Shown in pieces: positions 43,168 through 51,805 of a stretch of DNA of 64,000 bases (the first letter of the stretch is position 1; every line of letters begins with the position of its first letter). The DNA lies in the NCBI GenBank assembly GCA_035945115.1, contig DASZAN010000125.1:1-64000 (forward strand). The letters run 5' to 3'. The position numbers and the translations under genes were made by a program. Source of the stretch: DAHUYF01 sp035945115 (GTDB taxonomy: Bacteria; Pseudomonadota; Alphaproteobacteria; ATCC43930; CGMCC-115725). Below the pieces are notes generated by a model that was not told the DNA's origin, made no database searches, and saw nothing but the letters and a program-made list of their open reading frames with translations.

Positions 43168-43527
43168 ATGGATGCGCAACGGGTTGTCATAGCGCTTGGC
43201 GCAATCGCACATGACCATCGCCTTGCGATCTACCGGATGCTGGTCGAAGCGGGGCCACAAGGGCTTCCAGCCGGCGTGCTCGCCACGCGGCTCGAAATGC
43301 CGCCCTCGACGCTCAGCTTCCATCTCCGTCAGATGCTCCACGCGGGGCTGGTTACTCAGCGACGTCTGAGCCGGCAGCTCATCTACGCCGCCGACTTCAC
43401 CACAATGAACGGCCTTGTGTCCTACCTGACCGAGAACTGCTGCGGCGGCGCTGCGTGCGCTCCAGCCCGCGATCCCGCCGTCGCCGCGACGAATGTCAAA
43501 GGACGCAAGCAAAGGAGATCCGCATGA
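43168..43527 (+). CDS. arsR: ArsR-family arsenic-responsive repressor
   Basis: ArsR represses the ars operon until it binds As(III). The product is 119 residues from ATG 43168. The HTH is IALGAIAHDHRLAIYRMLVE, then LATRLEMPPSTLSFHLRQML. The C-terminal effector region has YAADFTTMNGLVSYLTENCC then GGAACAPA, with a Cys-Cys pair plus a further cysteine for As(III). It is the first intact gene of arsR-arsI-arsM-arsC-aqpS-grxB-MFS and overlaps arsI as ATGA. A palindrome 20 bp upstream is the likely autoregulatory operator. Confidence 0.93.
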   Translation: MDAQRVVIALGAIAHDHRLAIYRMLVEAGPQGLPAGVLATRLEMPPSTLSFHLRQMLHAGLVTQRRLSRQLIYAADFTTMNGLVSYLTENCCGGAACAPARDPAVAATNVKGRKQRRSA

Positions 43528-44006
43528 AACGTCTTCATGTCCACGTCTCAGTGAAGGATGTCGAACAGTCGGTGCGGTTCTATTCGACACTTTTCGGCGT
43601 CGAGCCGACAGTCGAAAAGCCCGACTATGCGAAGTGGATGCTGGAAGACCCGCGGGTGAATTTCGCCATCTCGGCGCGCGGCCGAGCGGCTGGCTTTAAC
43701 CATCTCGGCATCCAGGTGGAAACCGAGGACGAACTTGCCGAGGTGTACGAGCACCTCAAGCGCGCCGAAGGCCCGGCGCTCGAAGTGGGCGCAACAACCT
43801 GCTGCTATGCAAAATCTGAGAAGTCATGGACGCTCGATCCGCAAGGCGTCGCCTGGGAGACGTTCCACACGACCGGCGAAAGCGCTGTCTATGGCGAAGG
43901 CTCGCTGGCGAAGGTTCGCGAGGCTTCCAAATGCACCCCGGGTTGTGAGCCAAGCGTCGCGGTGCCGGAATCGACGACAGCGTCCGACGCGTGCTGCACC
44001 CACTGA
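43524..44006 (+). CDS. arsI: ArsI/CadI-family C-As lyase (VOC fold)
   Basis: ArsI is a ferrous dioxygenase that breaks the C-As bond of trivalent organoarsenicals such as MAs(III). The product is 160 residues from ATG 43524, preceded by AAAGGAG. Metal ligands are in KRLHVHVSV (His), GFNHLGIQ (His) and VAWETFHT (Glu). The arsenic-binding cysteine pair is in GATTCCYAKSEKSW. The tail is cysteine-rich (KCTPGCE, DACCTH). CadI proteins share the fold, but the CC pair and ars operon favour ArsI. Confidence 0.88.
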   Translation: MKRLHVHVSVKDVEQSVRFYSTLFGVEPTVEKPDYAKWMLEDPRVNFAISARGRAAGFNHLGIQVETEDELAEVYEHLKRAEGPALEVGATTCCYAKSEKSWTLDPQGVAWETFHTTGESAVYGEGSLAKVREASKCTPGCEPSVAVPESTTASDACCTH

Positions 44007-44034
44007 GCTACCGCCCGAGCCGAGGAGAGCGACG

Positions 44035-44829
44035 ATGAACGATCAGGCCGTCAAGGACATGGTACGTGCGCGCTATGGCGGAATTGCCAAAACTGCCGAT
44101 GACGTCGCTTGCTGCAAACCGGCTAGTTCTTGCTGTGGCGACGCGGCGCCAGGCACTTCTGCCGACAGGTCGCGTCAGATGGGCTACTCAGAGGGCGAAC
44201 TCGCATCCGTTCCCGAGGGCGCCAATCTTGGCCTCGGATGCGGCAATCCTCAGGCGATAGCAGCGATCCGGCCGAGTGAGGTCGTCGTCGATCTGGGTAG
44301 CGGTGCTGGCTTCGATTGCTTCCTCGCGGCGCAACAGGTCGGGCCAAGCGGTCACGTTATCGGCGTCGACATGACGCATGAGATGCTCCACAAGGCGCGC
44401 GAGAACGCCGCAAAGATCGCCGCCACGAACGTCGAGTTTCGGCTCGGCGAGCTCGAGCACCTGCCCATCGCCGACAATACGGCCAATGTGGTGCTCTCGA
44501 ACTGCGTTATTAATCTCGTGCCGAACAAGGCGCAGGTATTCCGGGAAGCTTTCCGAGTGCTCAAGCCCGGCGGTCGACTGGCAATCTCGGATGTCGTCAA
44601 TACCGCGCCGCTGTCGGCGGAATTGCGGGCCGATATTGACTTGCTGTGCGGGTGTGTCGCAGGCGCAGCCCCCCTGGAGAGTATGGAGGTGTGGCTCGCG
44701 GAAGCCGGTTTCATTGACGTCCGGATCACCCCGAAACCAGAAAGTCGGGGGTTGATTGCCAGCTGGGCACCCGGCCGGGGGATCGAGGATTACGTGGTCT
44801 CCGCGAGCATCGAAGGCCGTAAGCCCTGA
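44035..44829 (+). CDS. arsM: ArsM arsenite S-adenosylmethionine methyltransferase
   Basis: ArsM methylates As(III) to mono-, di- and trimethyl forms. The product is 264 residues from ATG 44035, after GAGGAGAG. The SAM-binding motif is VVVDLGSGAGFDCFLAAQQV. Arsenic-binding cysteines are in VACCKPASSCCGD (N-terminal), VLSNCVINLVPNK and DLLCGCVAGAAP, equivalent to the three essential cysteines of known ArsM proteins. It is 28 bp after arsI. Together they could cycle arsenic: ArsM makes MAs(III) and ArsI demethylates it. Confidence 0.94.
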   Translation: MNDQAVKDMVRARYGGIAKTADDVACCKPASSCCGDAAPGTSADRSRQMGYSEGELASVPEGANLGLGCGNPQAIAAIRPSEVVVDLGSGAGFDCFLAAQQVGPSGHVIGVDMTHEMLHKARENAAKIAATNVEFRLGELEHLPIADNTANVVLSNCVINLVPNKAQVFREAFRVLKPGGRLAISDVVNTAPLSAELRADIDLLCGCVAGAAPLESMEVWLAEAGFIDVRITPKPESRGLIASWAPGRGIEDYVVSASIEGRKP

Positions 44830-44839
44830 GGGTGAAGTC

Positions 44840-45364
44840 ATGGATCAAAGTTCCCGCACCGTCCTCTTCCTTTGCACGGGCAACTCGGCGCGGAGTATCA
44901 TCGGCGAGGTGTTGTTGAACCACTGGAGTAAGGGCACGTTCCGCGCCTTCAGCGCCGGCAGTTTTCCCAAAGGGGCTGTTCATCCGTTGGCGCTCGAGCT
45001 CTTGAGCTCCCTTAAGCTGCCTACAGAAGGGCTGCGCTCCAAGAGCTGGAATGAGTTCGCAAGCGCCGACGCGCCCTTGATGGACTTCGTCATTACCGTT
45101 TGTGATCAAGCGGCGAACGAGGTTTGCCCAGCGTGGCCAGGACAACCGATCACCGCGCACTGGGGCGTGCCAGATCCTGCCGCCGCGGAGGGCTCTGCGG
45201 AGCAGCGTATGGCGGCGTTTCGTGACACGTACCGGCGCCTCGACGCCCGAATCAAGCTGTTCCTCTCGTTGCCGCTCGAGAAGCTGGATCGCCTTGCCAT
45301 CAAGCGTGAAGCCGACAAGATCGGGCGGATCGGTCCGAATCCAGGAACCGAGGCAGCGTCTTGA
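44840..45364 (+). CDS. arsC: ArsC thioredoxin-type arsenate reductase
   Basis: This enzyme reduces arsenate to arsenite. It has 174 residues from ATG 44840. The phosphatase-like P-loop is VLFLCTGNSARSIIGEVLLN, with the nucleophilic cysteine in CTGNSAR. The resolving cysteines are in FVITVCDQAANEVCPAWPGQ, followed by WGVPDPA. It has the same architecture as the ArsC half of the fusion at 37,392. It is 10 bp after arsM and its stop overlaps the aqpS start (TTGA). Confidence 0.94.
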   Translation: MDQSSRTVLFLCTGNSARSIIGEVLLNHWSKGTFRAFSAGSFPKGAVHPLALELLSSLKLPTEGLRSKSWNEFASADAPLMDFVITVCDQAANEVCPAWPGQPITAHWGVPDPAAAEGSAEQRMAAFRDTYRRLDARIKLFLSLPLEKLDRLAIKREADKIGRIGPNPGTEAAS

Positions 45365-46104
45365 ACGGGTCAATTGATTGGCGGAAGGCTGGCGCCGAAT
45401 TTCTCGGCACGGCCTTCCTGCTGGCCGCCGTCGTTGGCTCGGGGATCATGGGAGAGCGATTGGCGGGCGGGAACGTAGCCATTGCGCTGCTCGCCAATGC
45501 CATCGCGACCGGCGCCGCGTTGGTCGCGCTCATTCGCACCTTCGGTCCGATCTCGGGTGCGCATTTCAATCCGGCGGTAACAGTCGCAATGCTCGCCGCC
45601 GGCGAAACACCGCGCACCCAAATTGTTCCTTACATTCTCGCACAGTGCATCGGCGCAGTCGCCGGTGTTTGGGCGGCGCACTTGATGTTCGATCTGCCGA
45701 TCCTTCAATCGTCGACGCACCTCAGGACGGGTATCGGCCAATGGGCCGGCGAGTTTGTTGCGACGTTCGGCTTACTAGCCGTGATCGAAAGCGGCCGGAG
45801 GCACTTTGCCAATGCGCTGTCGGGCGCGGTCGCCCTCTACATCACCGCCGCTTACTGGTTCACCTCGTCGACGTCTTTCGCGAATCCCGCGGTCACTCTG
45901 GCCCGGTCGCTGACCAATACGTTCGCCGGCATCGCGCCGAGCGACGTGGTTGCCTTTGTTGTCGCGCAGATCGCGGGCGCTGCCGCTGCAGTGATCGTCA
46001 CACGCTGGCTGAACAGCGAGCGCGTGTCGCCAGTGAGGGTAAAGCAGTCCGCACCATCGAGGACTCGCAGCCTGTTGGAAGGGGGCGACGGCGCGCGGCC
46101 CTGA
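45361..46104 (+). CDS. aqpS: AqpS-like aquaglyceroporin
   Basis: This is a six-helix channel of the MIP family, 247 residues from a TTG start that overlaps the arsC stop. The two pore motifs are GAHFNPAVTVAML near residue 66 and STSFANPAVTLARS near residue 177. In Sinorhizobium meliloti an AqpS in the ars operon lets arsenite made by ArsC leave the cell by diffusion, replacing an ArsB or ACR3 pump. The same operon position here suggests the same role. The C-terminal 25 residues are variable. Confidence 0.88.
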   Translation: MNGSIDWRKAGAEFLGTAFLLAAVVGSGIMGERLAGGNVAIALLANAIATGAALVALIRTFGPISGAHFNPAVTVAMLAAGETPRTQIVPYILAQCIGAVAGVWAAHLMFDLPILQSSTHLRTGIGQWAGEFVATFGLLAVIESGRRHFANALSGAVALYITAAYWFTSSTSFANPAVTLARSLTNTFAGIAPSDVVAFVVAQIAGAAAAVIVTRWLNSERVSPVRVKQSAPSRTRSLLEGGDGARP

Positions 46105-46118
46105 GGAGATCGATCCGC

Positions 46119-46757
46119 ATGAAGCTCTACATGTTTGAGCACTGCTCGCTCTGCTTCCGTGTCCGCATGACCGCGGCCCTCAAGGGGATGCACCTGCAGG
46201 AGATCGTCGTGCTCGACGACGACACCGACACCATCGTCGGCCTCGTCGGTCGGCGGGTAATCCCGGTCCTCGAGCTTGACGACGGCAGGCCCATGCTCGA
46301 AAGCATGGCGATGGTCCGCCACATCGAGGGCCTCGGGAAGCCGGTCCTCACCGGAGCGGAGCGTCCCGAGATCGCGGCATGGGAGGAGTGCGCGACGCCG
46401 AAACTCGCGCACCTCACGCAGCCGCGCTATCCGCTCCTGGGGCTGCGCGAGTTCGCCATGGTCGCCGCCCACGACCACTACGTCATGAGCAAGCGCAAAG
46501 CGCTCGGCGACCTCGTCGAGCTGCGCGCGCAGACGCGGACCTTTCTCAAGGATCTGACGCCCGACCTCGAGGCGCTCGACCGGATGATCGAAAGCCCGCG
46601 CGCGGTGAACGGCGAACTCTCGCTCGACGACGTCCGCGTCCTGCCGCTGCTGCGCTCGGCTGCGGTGGTGGCAGGCCTCCGCTTCCCCGGCCACGTGCGC
46701 AACTACTACGAGGCGATGATGGACCGCATCGGCCATCGGCCGTTGCCGAGCATCTGA
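46119..46757 (+). CDS. grxB: Glutaredoxin 2 (GrxB) family protein
   Basis: The 212-residue protein has an N-terminal glutaredoxin domain starting MKLYMFEHCSLCFRVRM. The CSLC site replaces the usual CPFC. It has GRRVIPVLELDDGRPMLESM, and an all-helical C-terminal GST-like domain (LDRMIESPRAVNGELSLDDV, RVLPLLRSAAVVAGL), as in E. coli GrxB. It follows aqpS by 14 bp. It could support reduction of arsenic or of oxidised thiols; ArsC of this class uses thioredoxin, so direct coupling is not assumed. Confidence 0.88.
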   Translation: MKLYMFEHCSLCFRVRMTAALKGMHLQEIVVLDDDTDTIVGLVGRRVIPVLELDDGRPMLESMAMVRHIEGLGKPVLTGAERPEIAAWEECATPKLAHLTQPRYPLLGLREFAMVAAHDHYVMSKRKALGDLVELRAQTRTFLKDLTPDLEALDRMIESPRAVNGELSLDDVRVLPLLRSAAVVAGLRFPGHVRNYYEAMMDRIGHRPLPSI

Positions 46758-46763
46758 GGCGCG

Positions 46764-47924
46764 GTGAGGCCGTCCTTCGTCGTCGTGGCGCTCGGCACGA
46801 CGCAAACGCTCGCCTGGGCGTCGAGCTACTACATGCCGGCGATTCTAGCGGACCCGATGGCGGCCGATCTGGACATGCCGCGCACGGCAGTCTTTGGCGC
46901 CTTCTCAGCGGCGATGCTGCTGACTGCCGCGCTCGGACCCGCCGTGGGACGCGCAATCGACCGACGGGGCGGTCGCGGAGTGCTCGTGCTGTCGAACCTC
47001 GTCTTTGCCGCCGGTCTGCTGCTGCTTGGGGCAGCACATGGTCCCGTTGTCCTGGCGGTGGCATGGGGCGTGCTGGGCGTGGGTATGGCGCTAGGCCTCT
47101 ACGACACCGCGGCGCTGACGCGCCTCTACGGCGCCGATGCACGCAGAGCGATCACCGGCATCACGCTCGTTGCGGGCTTCGCCAGCACAATCGGTTGGCC
47201 GGCGACGGCGCTGTTCAACGATGCCTTCGGCTGGCGGGGCGCGTGCTTTGCGTGGGCCGGGCTCCATCTTGCGCTCGCGCTTCCGCTCAACGCGCTCGTG
47301 CTCCCCCGGGCGCCGTCTGCGGCCGGGTTCGCGCGGCGTGCCGACGAGGACGGCGTCCCGCCGGCGCGCTTCGCTTTCGTCGTACTCGCTTTCGTGTTCG
47401 CAGTGACCTGGTTCGTGTCGACGGCCATGGCGGCGCACCTGCCGCGCCTACTGCAGAGCGCGGGCGCGAACCCTGCGGCTGCGATCGCGGCCGCGGCGCT
47501 GGTTGGACCGGCGCAGGTCGCGGCGCGCATCGCTGAGTTCGGTGCGATGCGGTGGACCAGCCCGCTCGCCACCGCACAGGTCGCGGCTGCGCTACACCCG
47601 GCGGGTGCCGTTGCGCTAATTGCGCTGGGCGCGCCAGGTGCCGCCGTGTTCGCTCTGCTCCATGGTGCTGGCAACGGGATGCTGACAATTGCCAAAGGGA
47701 CGCTGCCCTTGGCGATCTTCGGCCCCCACGCCTACGGGCTCCGCACGGGATGGCTCTCCGCGCCCGCCCGCATCATGCAGGCGGCCGCACCCGTCGCATT
47801 CGGGCTGTGCATTGACGCCTTCGGGTCGGCCGCCGTGGCCGTCTCAGCCGGACTGAGCCTCGCGGCTCTTGCGGCTTTACTGGCCATCCGGATGCCCGCC
47901 CGGCCTGCGCGGCGACTCACCTAG
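46764..47924 (+). CDS. MFS transporter, candidate arsenic efflux protein
   Basis: This is a 386-residue major facilitator protein with about 12 hydrophobic segments, starting at GTG 46764, 6 bp after grxB. The MFS loop motif is GPAVGRAIDRRGGRGVL. It has no close resemblance to ArsJ. Position at the end of the ars operon and the lack of ArsB or ACR3 suggest it exports arsenic species, as ArsK does in Agrobacterium; this is inferred from context only. Other substrates are possible. The codon use is very GC-rich, as in grxB. Confidence 0.75.
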   Translation: MRPSFVVVALGTTQTLAWASSYYMPAILADPMAADLDMPRTAVFGAFSAAMLLTAALGPAVGRAIDRRGGRGVLVLSNLVFAAGLLLLGAAHGPVVLAVAWGVLGVGMALGLYDTAALTRLYGADARRAITGITLVAGFASTIGWPATALFNDAFGWRGACFAWAGLHLALALPLNALVLPRAPSAAGFARRADEDGVPPARFAFVVLAFVFAVTWFVSTAMAAHLPRLLQSAGANPAAAIAAAALVGPAQVAARIAEFGAMRWTSPLATAQVAAALHPAGAVALIALGAPGAAVFALLHGAGNGMLTIAKGTLPLAIFGPHAYGLRTGWLSAPARIMQAAAPVAFGLCIDAFGSAAVAVSAGLSLAALAALLAIRMPARPARRLT

Positions 47925-48072
47925 TTATTAGGTCACGCCCCGCCGCGTGAGCACAGCCGACGCTGGACGGGCTGATCGGCGATGCGGCGGCGAGCTGCGC
48001 GCTTGATCTCGTCGACGCCGTACGACCGGGTCGGGCGAGTCGCTCGTGAAGAATGCGGACAAAACGACGTTT
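47925..48072. other. Interval containing the probable left end of the IS
   Basis: No gene is visible. GAGTCGCTCGTGAAG at 48037-48051 partly matches the inverted right-end sequence near 49443 and may be the left terminal repeat. Confidence 0.35.
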
Positions 48073-49443
48073 TCAGGCGGCTTGGGCGAGCGAAGGCTCT
48101 TCTGAGAGCGCGGCGATGATGGCGCGCAAAAGCTCCGCCAGCCAGCGCAGGAGCAGGCTGAAGTTGTAGCCGGCCGCGGCGAGGACGGCGTTGATGCGAT
48201 CTCCATCGCGGCCTTTGAGGAAGTTGCGGTCCATGCGGTGCTCGGCCTTGACGTGGCCGATGACGGGTTCGACCGCGGCGCGCCGCTTCATCTCGCGGCG
48301 GATGGCGGCGGTGGTGCGCCGCACCTGGCCCGAGATCCAGACGCGGAACTTGTTCGCGGTGTGGCCGCGATACCCTTTATCGACATGGATGCGGTGGGCC
48401 TCGATGCCGGTGAGCCGTTCCATGTCGGCCACCATGGGCGCGAGCGTGTGGCCGTCGAAGGGGTTGCCGTGCAGCGCCTTGGCGTGGAGCACGAACTGGC
48501 CGCCCTTGGGGGACGTGACCGGCGTGGCGATCGACACCTTGCAGCCGAACTCGTAGGGCGCCCGCGCCTTGCCCTTGCCGATGCACTCGACCTCGGGCGC
48601 ATGCAGCGCATAGACCTTCGGTCCGCGCTGGCGATGGTCCTGGAGGCGCACCTTGGTGGCGAGGTCGAGGAGGTGGGCGAAGCGGGCTTGGAGCTCGGGC
48701 TTGCCATCGATCTGTCGGGCGATGTCGCGGATGACGCGGCCCAAGCGGGTGCGCAGAAACTTGAGCGCCTTGCCGGCACGCTTGAACTGGTGCGCGTGGT
48801 TGTAGCGCCCGACCATGATGGCGGCGCGCTTGGCGACGCGCAGATAACTCTGCCGCAACGGCACGCCGTGGCGCTTGGCGAGGCCGACGAGCTTGACGAT
48901 GGCGCGATGCATGAGGCGGGCGTCGGTCGGATGGGCGATCGCTTTGGGCTGCACCGTGGTGTCGACCGCGACGCGCTCGAGATCCTTGGTCTCAATCGCG
49001 CCGGTCTTATGCGCGACCGACAGGTTCTCCTGAATGAGCGCCAGCAGGTGCTCCTCGCCCAAGCGCTGGCGCCAGCGCGTCAAGGACGAACGGTCGAACG
49101 GCAGCTCGTGCCGGAACACCTGCTCGCCGCAGAAGAACTGGTAGTACGGGTTCTCGACCCAGCGCGCGCACAGCGCCTCGTCCGACAAGTTGTGCATGTG
49201 CTTCAGGATGAAGAGCCCCGCGACGAGCCGCGTCGGCAGCGGTGGCTGCCCCGGCCCCGCCTGGCAGACAGAGCGGAAATGCCCGTCGATGAAGCTCCAA
49301 TCGATCTTCTCCGCCAGCACGACCAGCGGGTGCTTCATATTGACGATTTGATCCAGCGACGGCCGGAAAAAATCCTTCTGACGCTCGTCACGCGGCTTGC
49401 TCATCGCTCGTCCCTGCGGTGGGAAACCTGACGAGAGCGAATC
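48037..49443. mobile_element. IS5-family insertion sequence (ends approximate)
   Basis: An intact transposase gene is flanked by imperfect inverted sequences: GAGTCGCTCGTG at 48037 and, inverted, GATTCGCTCTCGTC ending at 49443. No clear target duplication was found. The size of about 1.4 kb fits an IS5-type element, but the exact ends need comparison with other copies. Confidence 0.45.
48073..49404 (-). CDS. IS5-family DDE transposase
   Basis: The 443-residue transposase starts at MSKPRDERQKDFFRPSLDQI (49404). The N-terminal DUF772-like domain has PLPTRLVAGLFILKHMHNLS, then EALCARWVENPYYQFFCGEQ. The catalytic domain has VAVDTTVQPKAI (first Asp), HVDKGYRGH (second Asp), and RRAAVEPVIGHVKAEHRMDR (Glu). 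All three acidic residues are present, so it should be active. A 397-codon frame on the plus strand is antisense. Confidence 0.93.
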   Translation of the reverse strand: MSKPRDERQKDFFRPSLDQIVNMKHPLVVLAEKIDWSFIDGHFRSVCQAGPGQPPLPTRLVAGLFILKHMHNLSDEALCARWVENPYYQFFCGEQVFRHELPFDRSSLTRWRQRLGEEHLLALIQENLSVAHKTGAIETKDLERVAVDTTVQPKAIAHPTDARLMHRAIVKLVGLAKRHGVPLRQSYLRVAKRAAIMVGRYNHAHQFKRAGKALKFLRTRLGRVIRDIARQIDGKPELQARFAHLLDLATKVRLQDHRQRGPKVYALHAPEVECIGKGKARAPYEFGCKVSIATPVTSPKGGQFVLHAKALHGNPFDGHTLAPMVADMERLTGIEAHRIHVDKGYRGHTANKFRVWISGQVRRTTAAIRREMKRRAAVEPVIGHVKAEHRMDRNFLKGRDGDRINAVLAAAGYNFSLLLRWLAELLRAIIAALSEEPSLAQAA

Positions 49444-49750
49444 ATGAACCGCTGTCCAGGGGAATCCCAAATCGCAAGGAATCGACCACCGATCGCCGCT
49501 TTCTTGCAATCTCGACTACTTCAAACCACGCGCGAGTGCCCGATTATCGGCTACTTCTCAATTCTTCACGGCCGACGGGCGAGGCTCCAGCCCTTCCGGT
49601 CACCCGGACAAGCCGCTCGTCAGCTACCAGATCAATCGACAACTCTCTGGGTGGATTCCTCCTCCACCGGTGATTCGCGCCTTTGGGGCGCACTGCCAAG
49701 GGCTGACATTGTACCGGGCTGACAGGGTCAGCAACGCCGCGTCTCGATTG
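49405..49750. other. Non-coding interval after the IS
   Basis: This contains the IS right end and about 300 bp without a convincing gene. Short plus-strand frames at 49419-49722 have no protein-like composition or start site. Confidence 0.4.
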
Positions 49751-50776
49751 CTACAGCCTCCGCTTTTCGCCCAGGATGGGCGCCTTTCCTGACGTGAACC
49801 TGTACGCGAACTCCGAATCGCCAGCCAGGAAATCCCCTTCAATCAGAACCAGCTCGTAGGTATGAGCGCTATAAAGTCGAATACTGCCGACAACTTTGGG
49901 GCCTTTGTGATCGAGATTCGCAACCCGCACGTCGATGCTGTCATCGATCAAGCGTTGCGGTTCAGTTTCGTGTCCCGTCCAGAATGGCTGATCTGTCAGC
50001 CGCGCTTTAATCTCGCCTTCGCCCTTCAAAACGTAATTGCGAAGAAAATCCCAGCGCTCCGAGAGCGCCTCACGACATCCAAGATGGTAGGCCACCAGGT
50101 TCATGAAGATCTTCGCAAGCGCGCGCTTATGGAGCTTGTCGACCTGGCTTTGTATTACGACAGGCAGTCCAGGTTGCAAGCCATCGGCCGGCTCAGGAAG
50201 ATGAAATGGCTCGTCCGCCTTATAGTCGACGCCGATCATGCGCAGCGCCTCAACGATCGCATCCTGACCCTCCTGCGACGGTGTGAGAATCTTACAGTTC
50301 CAGGTTCCTTTCGCGCCGTCTTTTCCAGGTTCTCCGTAGACCTCTTTGGCTAGTTTGAGCTTGGGCAAGTCGCCCACGAAGTACGATTCCCATTGCTGCG
50401 TCTGAAAATTGAAGATGACGAACTGCGGCAAGAATTCCATTAGCGTGCCGGTTGTCCCATCAACCGCAACTCGCGCACCGACGAAATTACCTGTGTCGGG
50501 GCCCTCACCTAGGGTGATGAGCAATCGCTTTTGCGGACGCTTCTCGCTCGAAAATCGACCGCGGGAATAGCGCGCGATCCCTTCTATCGTGTCGCGCGCG
50601 AGAAGATCGTCAAGCTTGCGACCGAAATAGGAGTTGCAGTCATCGCAGACGCAATTAAGCGTTGGAGTCCTGTCGCCGAAAGTACCAAAGCTTTGCGGAA
50701 TGACATGCTCGACACCTTTGAAGCGTGTCGCATCTTCCGTCAGGCAGTAAATGCACTTTTTGTTGGGCACGTTCAT
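49751..50776 (-). CDS. HNH endonuclease domain protein
   Basis: This is a 341-residue protein. The N-terminus has zinc-type cysteines and the HNH core: KKCIYCLTED, then GVEHVIPQSFG and NCVCDDCNSYFGRKLDDLLA. This is the HNH_5-like pattern. The C-terminal 280 residues (LPQFVIFNFQTQQWESYFVG, RWDFLRNYVLKGEGEIKARL) are unassigned. Standalone HNH proteins on mobile islands are often defence or repair nucleases, but no partner gene is next to it. Codon use is lower in GC than its neighbours. Confidence 0.75.
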   Translation of the reverse strand: MNVPNKKCIYCLTEDATRFKGVEHVIPQSFGTFGDRTPTLNCVCDDCNSYFGRKLDDLLARDTIEGIARYSRGRFSSEKRPQKRLLITLGEGPDTGNFVGARVAVDGTTGTLMEFLPQFVIFNFQTQQWESYFVGDLPKLKLAKEVYGEPGKDGAKGTWNCKILTPSQEGQDAIVEALRMIGVDYKADEPFHLPEPADGLQPGLPVVIQSQVDKLHKRALAKIFMNLVAYHLGCREALSERWDFLRNYVLKGEGEIKARLTDQPFWTGHETEPQRLIDDSIDVRVANLDHKGPKVVGSIRLYSAHTYELVLIEGDFLAGDSEFAYRFTSGKAPILGEKRRL

Positions 50777-51156
50777 GTAGTGGCAGCTCTCGATGATCGT
50801 TCACCAAATGGGTTAGACTTACCGCCCGAGTCAAGGTAGCGTGCCGGAGCGCGAACAGCCAACGACTGCCTGCGTTGGCTCAATCTCCGACAGACCGCCT
50901 CAGTTGGCCGATGTCCGGAGTCGGCCCCGAACCAGCCTTATTGGTTTTGACCCTAGGTGCGCCGAATCGGCTTTCGCGAGCCACGCAGCGGCGTCTGCGC
51001 TACCCGCTCATGGGCCGGTGCGCACTCAACTCCAATTTCGATCTCGCAGCTCACGGAAAATGTAACTGGCGTCGATGTGGCGCCCGTACTCATTACTAGA
51101 GGCGCCAACGTGAGCGCGCTGTGTCAGCGACAACCTAGCGGAAGCGGAGGCGAGTG
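50777..51156. other. Non-coding interval upstream of the methyltransferase
   Basis: I see no gene in these 380 bp. Three overlapping plus-strand frames have translations without recognisable features. Confidence 0.4.
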
Positions 51157-51771
51157 ATGGGTTTCTACAAAGATTGGCTCTTTCCGCGCATGCTCGATCT
51201 CATCATGCGGCAGAAGCAGATGATCCCGTTGAGACGGCGCATCGGCAAGGCCGCGGCAGGCCGAGTGCTCGATGTGGGCATCGGATCTGGGCTCAATCTT
51301 CCGTTCTACGGAGATCACGTTGAACGTGTCGTCGGTGTCGATCCATCGTCAGAGCTCCTGCACTTTGCCGAGGAACGTGCGCGAGAGACGGCGAATTCGG
51401 TCGAACTGTTGAATGGCACGGGCGAGTCATTGCCGATCGAGGATCACAGCATCGATACCGCTGTCCTGACCTTCACTTTATGTACGGTCGAGAACGCGAC
51501 CGCGACCCTAGCGGAAATTCGGCGAGTGCTCAGGCCGTCCGGCAAGCTGCTGTTTGCCGAACACGGCCGTGCACCGGAGACGAAAGTAGCGCGGTGGCAG
51601 GATCGTCTTACGCCGCTTTGGAGCCACATCGCAGGCGGCTGCCATCTCAATCGCAAGCCGGATGATCTCATCCGGGCAACTGGTTTCAGACTCGAACGCG
51701 TCGAGACCGGATACCTCAAAGGGCCGCGGCCGATGACCTTTGTCTATTCGGGTAACGCTCGCCCAATCTGA
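51157..51771 (+). CDS. Class I SAM-dependent methyltransferase
   Basis: The 204-residue enzyme binds SAM with VLDVGIGSGLNLPFY, then VVGVDPSSELLHFAEE, and has the UbiE/ArsM-like IDTAVLTFTLCTVENATATL and EIRRVLRPSGKLLFAEHGRA motifs. WSHIAGGCHLNRKPDDLI follows. The substrate is unknown. It has only scattered cysteines and is not an ArsM. The ATG at 51157 follows GCGGAGGCGAG. It is 34 bp upstream of the DUF2938 gene, and these two may be co-transcribed. Confidence 0.85.
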   Translation: MGFYKDWLFPRMLDLIMRQKQMIPLRRRIGKAAAGRVLDVGIGSGLNLPFYGDHVERVVGVDPSSELLHFAEERARETANSVELLNGTGESLPIEDHSIDTAVLTFTLCTVENATATLAEIRRVLRPSGKLLFAEHGRAPETKVARWQDRLTPLWSHIAGGCHLNRKPDDLIRATGFRLERVETGYLKGPRPMTFVYSGNARPI

Positions 51772-51805
51772 CTTCCTTGGACCCCTTCCGCGTGGAGGCG
51801 CAGAG

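Noticed and set aside
45378..46118. Upstream extension of the grxB frame through aqpS
   Set aside because: It is out of frame with aqpS and Arg-rich; grxB starts at ATG 46119 with a glutaredoxin N-terminus.
46764..47924. MFS transporter as ArsJ
   Set aside because: The sequence does not resemble the ArsJ N-terminal pattern I know, and no intact gapdh accompanies it; called only as MFS.
48238..49431. 397-codon plus-strand frame over the IS
   Set aside because: It is antisense to the intact transposase.
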